A stretch of 7,707 bases of DNA from Patescibacteria group bacterium (lineage in GTDB: Bacteria > Patescibacteriota > Gracilibacteria > UBA1369). Shown here in pieces: positions 1 through 5,224 of this stretch. The DNA is taken from contig JAHJEW010000112.1 of the NCBI GenBank assembly GCA_018825335.1, forward strand, positions 1-7,707, written 5' to 3'. Position numbers and translations under genes: made by a program. Within the stretch, counting starts at the first letter, position 1. Each line of letters opens with the position of its first letter. Below the pieces are notes generated by a model that saw only the letters and a list, made by a program, of their open reading frames with translations, did no database searches and was not told where the DNA came from.

Positions 1-1
1 A

Positions 2-232
2 GCAACGGAAATCGACATGGGGGAGGAGGTGACTGAAAGAACGGTCGAAAAGAAACCCCGGATTTCCGGCGAAACAAAAAAAGAAAAAAAAATGAAGAAA
101 ACAGCTGCGACTGAAAAAACGCCGGAGGAAGAAAAAGAAACGTTCATGAGCGAATTTGTGGTTAAGGCGGACGGAAACGGGGAAGAACCGACCGATATGG
201 ACGAAGGCGTAATATATAAATTCGAAGACTAG
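2..232 (+). CDS. C-terminal part of an unidentified protein with a charged tail
   Basis: The reading frame is open to the left window edge and closes with TAG at 230-232, so this is most likely the 3' end of a longer gene. A start at the ATG at 17 cannot be excluded, but no convincing ribosome binding site precedes it. The visible 76 residues are extremely rich in Lys and Glu over the first two thirds, then become acidic and end in VIYKFED. There is no membrane segment, cysteine or recognisable domain, and the composition suggests a disordered tail. The other two forward frames close within the first 40 bases, which supports this one. It is the only + strand gene and converges on yebC with 24 nt between the stop codons and no visible terminator. 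The codons for residues 26-31 lie in an A7-G-A9 run. I do not recognise the family, and no function is assigned. Confidence 0.65.
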   Translation, partial: ATEIDMGEEVTERTVEKKPRISGETKKEKKMKKTAATEKTPEEEKETFMSEFVVKADGNGEEPTDMDEGVIYKFED

Positions 233-256
233 CGCGCGAAGCGAAGAGCAAGAGGG

Positions 257-1009
257 CTAAAGTTTTTCAAGCACGGCGGCCGCAACATCGCCATTGGTAT
301 AAACCGTGGAAACATCCTCATCTTCTTCCAGGGCGTCTATAAGGTCAAAAAAATGTCTGGCGACAGTCTCGTCGGATATTTCAACCGTCGACTGCGGCTC
401 ATAAACTATGGCGGCCGATTTTGTCTTGACGCCGCCCTTTTCAAGATCCGCGCGCACCTTCATAAGACGTTGTGGATCCGTATAAATTTGCAGCAGATCG
501 CCATCCTTTTTAACGTCATCGGCGCCCGCATCAATTGCGGCCAGTTCAATATCGTCCGAGCCGTGATGTTCAGGCAGGAAAATCTCTATGAGCCCTTTAC
601 GCTGGAACAAATATCCGGTGCTGCCTGCGGCGCCCATGATGCCGCCGTTTCTACCCATAATAATCTTCAGATTTGTTATAGTGCGATTGCGATTGTCAGT
701 CAGCGCTTCAATATATAATGCGGTACCGCCGGGACCGAAACCCTCGTAAAAAACCTCTTCGATTACAGATGCGTCCTTGGACTCCCCCGTACCTTTTTTA
801 ATAGCGCGTTCAATATTGTCCACCGGTACATTATCCGCTTTTGCGCTGTCGATTGCGGCGCGCAGCGAAGGATTCATGTTGGGATCGCCGCCGCCCGCGG
901 CGGCTGCGATCTGAATCAATTTTGCATGTTTGGTGAAAATCTTGCCGCGCTTTTTATCGGCACCCTCTTTCCTATGCTTTATGTTATGCCATTTGGAATG
1001 TCCGGACAT
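257..1009 (-). CDS. yebC: YebC/PmpR (TACO1-like) family protein
   Basis: A full-length member of the YebC/PmpR family: 250 residues, against a usual length of about 240-250. The N-terminus MSGHSKWHNIKHRK is the family signature. It is followed by KRGKIFTKH, a GGGDPNMNPSLR segment, DNVPVDNIERAIKKGTGE (about 59-76), YEGFGPGGTALYIEALTDNRNRT and STGYLFQRKG. The C-terminal region ends with YTNGDV where relatives usually have YTNFD(I/V). The family was first described as DNA-binding regulators. More recent work on bacterial and mitochondrial (TACO1) members points to a role on the ribosome that relieves stalling at polyproline stretches; which role applies here is not visible. It lies 26 nt after the GDPD stop and is the last gene of the - strand run. 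No Shine-Dalgarno sequence precedes the ATG. An extended -10-like motif is placed so that transcription could start at the ATG itself. Confidence 0.97.
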   Translation of the reverse strand: MSGHSKWHNIKHRKEGADKKRGKIFTKHAKLIQIAAAAGGGDPNMNPSLRAAIDSAKADNVPVDNIERAIKKGTGESKDASVIEEVFYEGFGPGGTALYIEALTDNRNRTITNLKIIMGRNGGIMGAAGSTGYLFQRKGLIEIFLPEHHGSDDIELAAIDAGADDVKKDGDLLQIYTDPQRLMKVRADLEKGGVKTKSAAIVYEPQSTVEISDETVARHFFDLIDALEEDEDVSTVYTNGDVAAAVLEKL

Positions 1010-1016
1010 AAATTAA

Positions 1017-1025
1017 ATATTAACA
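1017..1025 (-). promoter_or_regulatory. Candidate extended -10 for a leaderless yebC transcript
   Basis: On the minus strand the 26-nt AT-rich gap between the GDPD stop and the yebC ATG contains TGTTAATAT: TG at 1025-1024, one spacer base, then the -10-like hexamer TAATAT (4/6 to consensus) at 1022-1017. Exactly seven bases separate it from the A of the ATG at 1009, so a transcript starting at the usual distance would be leaderless. No clear -35 is seen, and such motifs occur by chance in AT-rich DNA, so this is only a candidate. Confidence 0.3.
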
Positions 1026-1035
1026 AATATTTAAA

Positions 1036-1707
1036 TCATTTCACCTGCGGCAGCCGCGATTTAAGACGCGTGAACTTCGCCGGATCATCGCTGATAATCC
1101 CATCCACCTCATACCTTAGCGCCTTTTTCCAGTCCCTTTCGGAGTTAATAACATAAGTAAAAAGCTTCATGCCGTTTTCGCGCGCGAAAATAGCATTGCG
1201 TGTGTTCAGATAACGCTTGTTTAAAACATAATATTGAGCCTTAACAAACATCCGCAGTAAATAATTGTGAACAGATTTCCAGAAATGCGAGCCGCAAATA
1301 ATCCCGCGCGCAATATCCGGGGCAAATCTCTTTAGACGCATAAGCACAAACGGATTAAAAGAAATAACCAGCACCTTTCTGCCCTTTAAATGTTCATCGT
1401 GAAAGCGAACAAAATTCTTGACGAAAATATTGGTCAGGAAAGAAACAGTTTTAAATTCTATCACCAGCTCGACATCCCTGGGTATTGTTTCCACTGCTTT
1501 AATAAGCAAATTTTGGCGTCTTTTGGGATGATGGATGAAGCTGTGCGCAAGAAAAAAATTGCGCGTTAAATAATTATAGCGGATATCCATTTCAATGGAG
1601 CTCGCTCCCTGCTCTATGCCATAAATAAAAGATTCGGAGGTGTTGTCGGGATAGGGCCCCGCCCCGCCCCGATGGGCTATAATCTCTATATTTTCTCTCA
1701 TGTTCAT
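1036..1707 (-). CDS. Glycerophosphodiester phosphodiesterase family protein
   Basis: Hydrolyses glycerophosphodiesters to glycerol 3-phosphate and an alcohol, by family. No signal peptide is seen, so it is probably cytoplasmic. Numbered from the ATG at 1707 (223 residues), it has IIAHRGG with catalytic His12-Arg13, PDNTSESF in place of PENT, metal ligands Glu39 and Asp41 in IEMDIR, His55, Glu84 and Lys86 in VIEFK, and the terminal motif DGIISDDP (202-209). The usual HD pair is HS here (His55-Ser56). Only about 28 residues separate His55 from Glu84, shorter than in many relatives, so the substrate-facing segment is reduced. Three in-frame ATGs are possible. The one at 1707 forms an ATGA overlap with the malic enzyme stop, the usual coupling arrangement. 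The ATG at 1728 would overlap malic enzyme by 25 nt, and the one at 1701 lies just past its stop. Family is certain; substrate is not. Confidence 0.93.
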   Translation of the reverse strand: MNMRENIEIIAHRGGAGPYPDNTSESFIYGIEQGASSIEMDIRYNYLTRNFFLAHSFIHHPKRRQNLLIKAVETIPRDVELVIEFKTVSFLTNIFVKNFVRFHDEHLKGRKVLVISFNPFVLMRLKRFAPDIARGIICGSHFWKSVHNYLLRMFVKAQYYVLNKRYLNTRNAIFARENGMKLFTYVINSERDWKKALRYEVDGIISDDPAKFTRLKSRLPQVK

Positions 1708-2867
1708 AATTCTTTGGATGATGCGCATTTCTTTACGGCCTCGGCCACGGCGGCCGCGGTACCGTCATAAAAAATATCTGGAATAATTTTTTCCGGTGAA
1801 GGGTCTTTAACCAAAGCGGCAAGCGCCTCCGCGGCCGCCAGGTACATCTCGTCTGTAATGCGGCGGACGCGGGCGTCCAGAAGTCCGCGGAAAATACCCG
1901 GGAATGCCAGAACATTATTTATTTGGTTGGGAAAATCACTGCGGCCCGTGCCGATCACGGCGGCTCCCGCCGCCAAAGCCTCATCCGGCATAATTTCAGG
2001 AACAGGATTCGCCATTGCAAAAACAATCGGTTCGTCCGCCATTGCTTTAATCATCTCTCCGTTTACTATCCCAGGACCCGAAACACCGATGAAAACATCT
2101 GCGTCTTTAAGCATTTCCGCAAGCGTTCCTTCTTTACCGTCGGGATTGGTGGCGCGCGCCATCTCAAGCTTATAAGGATTATCGGCAATATCCGTCCTGT
2201 CGGGACCAAGCGCCCCGTGTCTGTCGCAAATCACCAGTTGGCGCGCGCCTTTAAGCATCAAAAGCTTGGCAATAGAAATACCGGCCGCGCCCGCGCCGGA
2301 AATAACAATGGAAACATTCTCCATTTTTCGACCCGTAACTTTTAAAGCATTAATAAGCGCGGCCAGCGCAACAGTCGCCGTGCCGTGCTGATCATCGTGA
2401 AAAACCGGAATATCCAGCTCTTTTTTAAGCCTTTTCTCAATCTCAAAACAATGCGGCGCGCCAATATCCTCCAGATTAACACCGCCAAACGGCACCACTA
2501 CGCGTTTGACAGTTTCAACAAACTCATCGGTGTTCTGCGTTGAAATACAAAGAGGAAAAGCATCAATATTGGCAAAACGCTTAAACAAAACGCACTTCCC
2601 CTCCATCACCGGCAGACTTGCCGCCGCACCGATATTACCAAGACCCAAAACCGATGAACCGTCCGTGATAACAGCGACAGCATTGGATTTCATCGTGTAT
2701 TTGTAAATATTTTCGGGATTTTTAAAAATCTCCTCACACGGCGCCGCAACCCCGGGGGTATAAGCCAAACTTAAATCGTCATGATTAATAATCGGAACTT
2801 TTGACTGCACGCAAAGTTTGCCATGATAAGACTCATGAAGCTGAAGCGATCGCTGCGAAATGTTCAT
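1704..2867 (-). CDS. Malic enzyme, short bacterial form (malate dehydrogenase, decarboxylating)
   Basis: Oxidatively decarboxylates malate to pyruvate and CO2 with reduction of NAD(P)+; cytosolic. At 387 residues it is the usual length of the short, stand-alone bacterial/archaeal form without the phosphotransacetylase-like extension. The catalytic Tyr36 is in AYTPGVAAPC and the conserved Lys91 in MEGK. Metal ligands are Glu133-Asp134 in NLEDIGAP and Asp159 in HDDQHGTA. The Rossmann loop GAGAAG is at 191-196, with Asp215 at the end of the second strand. Near the C-terminus come ANPVPEI and GRSDFPNQINNVLAFPGIFRG, both highly typical. Small departures are Gly136 and His139 where relatives mostly have Ser and Arg. 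Cofactor preference (NAD versus NADP) cannot be read safely. The start lies 6 nt after the preceding lipoprotein stop and lacks a Shine-Dalgarno sequence, suggesting translation coupled to the upstream gene. The stop overlaps the GDPD start. Confidence 0.97.
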   Translation of the reverse strand: MNISQRSLQLHESYHGKLCVQSKVPIINHDDLSLAYTPGVAAPCEEIFKNPENIYKYTMKSNAVAVITDGSSVLGLGNIGAAASLPVMEGKCVLFKRFANIDAFPLCISTQNTDEFVETVKRVVVPFGGVNLEDIGAPHCFEIEKRLKKELDIPVFHDDQHGTATVALAALINALKVTGRKMENVSIVISGAGAAGISIAKLLMLKGARQLVICDRHGALGPDRTDIADNPYKLEMARATNPDGKEGTLAEMLKDADVFIGVSGPGIVNGEMIKAMADEPIVFAMANPVPEIMPDEALAAGAAVIGTGRSDFPNQINNVLAFPGIFRGLLDARVRRITDEMYLAAAEALAALVKDPSPEKIIPDIFYDGTAAAVAEAVKKCASSKEL

Positions 2868-2873
2868 CGTTAA

Positions 2874-3113
2874 TTAGGGCAACTTATACGAAGCAGTCTC
2901 AACTTCGGTCACAGACTGGGGAGCCACGGAAGCATCACTGCCCGGAGGAGGCGACAAAGGTCCTTTAACCCCCGGAGGGCCGGAAGGCCCGGTGGATGAA
3001 GGAACGGGAAGCGCCCCGCCTTGGAGGGGCGCCACAGCATCGCCCTCCGGCACCGACCGGCACCCAGCAAGCAAAAACGCTCCCAACATTAAAAATACAA
3101 GTTTCCTTTGCAT
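2874..3113 (-). CDS. Small Pro/Gly-rich lipoprotein, function unknown
   Basis: A 79-residue protein with a classical lipoprotein signal peptide: MQRK, a hydrophobic stretch and the lipobox LLAGC, giving a mature protein that starts at Cys18. The mature part is only about 62 residues, rich in Pro, Gly and Ser, with no predicted fold, so it is probably an extended, surface-exposed tether. The ATG at 3113 was chosen over one 39 bases upstream because it gives a proper signal peptide and has AGGA five bases ahead, the only good Shine-Dalgarno site in the window. It follows the repeat lipoprotein by 52 nt and precedes malic enzyme by 6 nt. A 5-bp inverted repeat (AGTCC/GGACT, 3117-3141) includes that Shine-Dalgarno site. 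I recognise no family; it is called real because of its signal peptide, ribosome site and gene spacing. Confidence 0.75.
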   Translation of the reverse strand: MQRKLVFLMLGAFLLAGCRSVPEGDAVAPLQGGALPVPSSTGPSGPPGVKGPLSPPPGSDASVAPQSVTEVETASYKLP

Positions 3114-3165
3114 AACAGTCCTACTAAATGACACAGGGACTTTCAGCAGCAAAAGCGCACGAAAG

Positions 3166-3432
3166 CTAATTTATTTCCAAAGTGGCCTCGGAAGTGGCTG
3201 TAGCTGGCTCCTTTATTTCCAGAGTAGCCTGTGAAGTGGCTGTAGCTGGCTCCTTTATTTCCAGAGTAGCCTGTGAAGTGGCAGTTGAACCTTCTCCAAC
3301 ATTTAATGTTGCTGTTGAAGACTCGCTTGTCCCATTTACTTCGTTGGCAGCGGGTTTTGGCTGGAAAAACTGGCAGCCCGCAAGGCCCAAACCAAGAACT
3401 ACAAGAGAAATAAGTGCGAATAATCTTTTCAT
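3166..3432 (-). CDS. Small repeat-containing lipoprotein, function unknown
   Basis: An 88-residue predicted lipoprotein: MKR, a hydrophobic core and the lipobox GLAGC, with Cys20 as the lipidated residue. After a short QFFQPKP linker the mature part consists almost wholly of 14-residue repeats of the type EPATATSQATLEIK. There are three clear copies and one degenerate copy (SESSTATLNVG). The unit is Thr/Ala/Ser-rich with an alternating, beta-like LEI end; there is no cysteine besides the lipidated one and no known domain. The C-terminal three copies correspond to 42-bp DNA repeats. The ATG at 3432 fits the signal peptide, but no Shine-Dalgarno sequence precedes it. It is the first gene after the AT-rich gap behind the SLH gene, so it may head its own transcript with the next lipoprotein and malic enzyme. 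A spacer or adhesin-like tether is possible but unproven. Confidence 0.75.
   Translation of the reverse strand: MKRLFALISLVVLGLGLAGCQFFQPKPAANEVNGTSESSTATLNVGEGSTATSQATLEIKEPATATSQATLEIKEPATATSEATLEIN
3170..3295. repeat. 42-bp tandem repeat, about three copies, in frame within the lipoprotein gene
   Basis: Copy 1 is 3170-3211, copy 2 is 3212-3253 and copy 3 is 3254-3295. Copies 1 and 2 differ at 4 of 42 positions. Copies 2 and 3 are identical over their first 29 bases and then diverge. The unit is exactly 14 codons, so gain or loss of a copy keeps the frame. The near identity, including synonymous positions, points to recent duplication by slippage or unequal recombination. Confidence 0.93.
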
Positions 3433-3514
3433 ATCAAGATTAGGTTAATAAATAAATTCTACAAGATTCTATATTTTTTTTTCTACAAAGGAAAGGATTT
3501 TTTTATATCCCATA
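3433..3514 (-). promoter_or_regulatory. AT-rich intergenic region with a candidate promoter for the repeat lipoprotein
   Basis: This 82-nt gap separates the SLH gene stop from the lipoprotein ATG. On the minus strand it holds an A10 tract followed by TAGAAT (3471-3466, 5/6 to the -10 consensus). A poor -35, TTTCCT, lies 17 nt upstream (3494-3489), and a start near 3459 would leave a leader of about 27 nt. The 8-base sequence TTGTAGAA occurs twice in direct orientation, at 3457-3464 and 3481-3488. The short hairpin GGAT/ATCC behind the SLH stop is too weak and lacks a T run on the transcribed strand, so I do not call a terminator. Confidence 0.35.
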
Positions 3515-4834
3515 CTAAAAAGACGTACTTTTCTCTTCTGTAATAGCCAGAATCGTCTTCGAATTGCGCTCAACTTTCAATGTAACATTGTGAGCCTGGC
3601 TATAATGATAATCGACGGGACCGGTTCCAATACCTATCGCATCCGTTTCTATCAAAACCAGATCATCAAATAGAGCCATCATATTTTCGGCCCCTCCCTT
3701 CACCAGAATATTTGCGCGTATTTGAGCAAGAAACTGCTCATTGTCGGTAACCGCGGCGGACTCCTCAGGCGATCCTTCGAAGTATCTGATACTTCCTACA
3801 ATATTGCGGATTTCCTCAATAAGCTGCGGCTTATTCAGCCCTTCTCCCGTCTGCGAGTAAACGGCAAGTATCTTTCCAGAAGGCAATTCAAAATAATAAT
3901 CAAAAGTGCTGGTGTCGGCAATGTAAACACTTGTAAAAGGATAAGTATTAAGTGTCTGGGACTGGATTACGGCCTTGCTGTCATATTCAATGTGCGACAA
4001 ATAATTCTGCAGCGAAAGCCCTGCCGTATTTTCATCCACCGCAATTACCATGGTTGCCCCGTTGGGAAAAATCCTGGCCCAGCTAAGTTGATTATTTTCC
4101 AGATCCTTTTTCCAGAAAATCGTCTGGGTTTCCGCCTTGATGCGCTCCCAGTCAAAAGGGATTTTCACCGAATAACCGCCGGCCGCATCAGAATATGTTG
4201 GCCAGTCGGTGCTTAAAGGGAATTTCTGCAGCCCGTTTTCCTCACTGTACATGAAACGATAAATAATATCCGCGAACTCCCCGCGTGAAATATCCTTTTC
4301 GGCGTGCAGCTTGCCGTCGCCCATCGGCCATATAAACTGACGATTCTTGGCATACTGCGCGTATCGCGCGTACCAGCCGCCCATATCCACGTCCGGATAA
4401 GGATTTACAGTGGGTGCCGCGCCCAGATCCACCCCGAACGAAAGAAAAATAATCTTCAGACTCTCGGCGATATTAATATTCGTATCGGGTCTAAAAGTCC
4501 CGTCATCGTACCCTTCCACTATTCCCTTGCTGACACCTTTGTGTACATATTCGGAAAACCAGTCGTCCGCGTTTACATCGGAAAAAGTCAGATCCCCCAG
4601 ATTGCCCTGCTGCGTCCCCGCCGCGATCATCACCATCTTCAGCGCTTCCGCCCTGTTAATACTCTGATCCGGCTTAAAAGTTCCATCGGGATAGCCCGAA
4701 ATCACGCCTTTTGACTTCAAATACTCAACGGCGCCAAAGTAACTGGAACCTTCCGGTACATCGGGGAACGCCTGGGCCATAACGGCAACGGGTATAAGAA
4801 TCAAAGCGAGGGCTATGACCAATTTTTTACGCAT
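3515..4834 (-). CDS. Secreted SLH-domain surface protein with uncharacterised C-terminal region
   Basis: A 439-residue exported protein. A signal peptide with a basic start (MRKK) and a hydrophobic core ends in AQA, with cleavage likely after Ala22. Three S-layer homology domains follow: 23-70 (FPDV, GYPDGTFKPD, INRAEALK), 84-131 (FSDV, GYDDGTFRPD, INIAESLK) and 146-195 (YPDV, ISRGEFAD). The Arg of the TRAE-like motif is Ile122 in the second domain, and the GYPDG loop is altered (WPMGDGKLH) in the third. SLH triplets bind secondary cell-wall polymers, so this protein is probably held at the cell surface. Residues 211-355 form a module opening with GGYSVKIPFDW, resembling PsbP-like or other 'photosystem-fold' extracytoplasmic modules. 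A last segment (about 360-439) carries GIGTGPVDYHYS and ends in TSF; I have the impression of similar tails in other Patescibacteria but cannot verify this. The gene lies 18 nt behind the thioredoxin-like gene and has no Shine-Dalgarno sequence. Confidence 0.92.
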   Translation of the reverse strand: MRKKLVIALALILIPVAVMAQAFPDVPEGSSYFGAVEYLKSKGVISGYPDGTFKPDQSINRAEALKMVMIAAGTQQGNLGDLTFSDVNADDWFSEYVHKGVSKGIVEGYDDGTFRPDTNINIAESLKIIFLSFGVDLGAAPTVNPYPDVDMGGWYARYAQYAKNRQFIWPMGDGKLHAEKDISRGEFADIIYRFMYSEENGLQKFPLSTDWPTYSDAAGGYSVKIPFDWERIKAETQTIFWKKDLENNQLSWARIFPNGATMVIAVDENTAGLSLQNYLSHIEYDSKAVIQSQTLNTYPFTSVYIADTSTFDYYFELPSGKILAVYSQTGEGLNKPQLIEEIRNIVGSIRYFEGSPEESAAVTDNEQFLAQIRANILVKGGAENMMALFDDLVLIETDAIGIGTGPVDYHYSQAHNVTLKVERNSKTILAITEEKSTSF

Positions 4835-4852
4835 GGGTAAAGATTTTATGAA

Positions 4853-5209
4853 TTAAATCGGACAACCGGAAAATTCGGACAATTTTCCGAAAGATTGAAG
4901 GCCAATAAGCACTTGATTATCCTTTGCCCAGACAGGATAAACGCTTATCCCTTTTTCCGTGCACAGCTTCTCCCTGAATTCGCAATTTACATAATTTATA
5001 AACTGAAAATCATCGCCGAAAAGCGTTTTTTGATCCTGGCAGTCGGCGCAAGAATCAGCTCCGTACATGACAATTCCGCGCTCAGTCATGCACTGCGCGA
5101 AACTTTTGGAAGATGCCGCACCCTGCGGCCAGAAGAAAAAAACCAGCGCAGCCAAAACGGCTGCCGCAAGAAAAATTATTAAATATAAGCTAATTTGCTT
5201 CGGCATCAT
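4853..5209 (-). CDS. Membrane-anchored thioredoxin-like protein (VKOR C-terminal-domain type)
   Basis: A 118-residue protein with one N-terminal membrane segment (about 6-27) and a short thioredoxin-fold domain that should face outside. The domain has YGADSCADCQDQKTLFG with a CxxC at Cys54-Cys57, YVNC (Cys76), LC (Cys83), the cis-proline motif YPVW (Pro92) and a terminal SGC (Cys116). Order and spacing match the thioredoxin domain fused to bacterial vitamin K epoxide reductases, where the active site is usually CPHC. Here it is CADC. An extra Cys40 sits in FAQCMTERG, which also matches that family. The likely role is disulfide exchange on exported proteins, taking electrons from substrates and passing them to a membrane partner such as VKOR, which is not in this window. 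Two adjacent ATGs (5209, 5206) are both possible. The gene starts 15 nt after the hisS stop. Confidence 0.88.
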   Translation of the reverse strand: MMPKQISLYLIIFLAAAVLAALVFFFWPQGAASSKSFAQCMTERGIVMYGADSCADCQDQKTLFGDDFQFINYVNCEFREKLCTEKGISVYPVWAKDNQVLIGLQSFGKLSEFSGCPI

Positions 5210-5224
5210 CCAAAGCTTAAAGAA

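Noticed and set aside
230..262. Bidirectional terminator between the convergent genes
   Set aside because: The 24-nt gap shows GCGCGCGAAGCG but no stable stem followed by a T run in either direction.
353..718. A + strand open frame of 121 codons opposite yebC
   Set aside because: It lies wholly antisense to an unmistakable yebC gene and its translation has no family motif; an antisense shadow.
1858..2345. Two overlapping + strand open frames opposite malic enzyme
   Set aside because: Both are antisense to conserved malic enzyme codons and have the Arg/Ser/Pro-rich composition typical of reverse-strand readings.
1704..2867. UGA recoding (Gracilibacteria/SR1 code)
   Set aside because: TGA ends both malic enzyme and GDPD at the expected family lengths and no in-frame TGA occurs inside a gene, so the standard bacterial code fits.
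3170..3295. CRISPR-like array
   Set aside because: The 42-bp units are directly adjacent with no spacers and are in frame within a gene; this is a coding tandem repeat.
3182..3448. A + strand open frame of 88 codons opposite the repeat lipoprotein
   Set aside because: It is repeat-containing only because the DNA repeat is read backwards. The minus-strand frame has a proper lipoprotein signal peptide and lipobox; this one has no export signal or ribosome site.
3489..3514. Terminator behind the SLH gene (GGAT/ATCC hairpin)
   Set aside because: Only four base pairs, no G/C-rich stem, and the A/T run is on the wrong side for a minus-strand intrinsic terminator.
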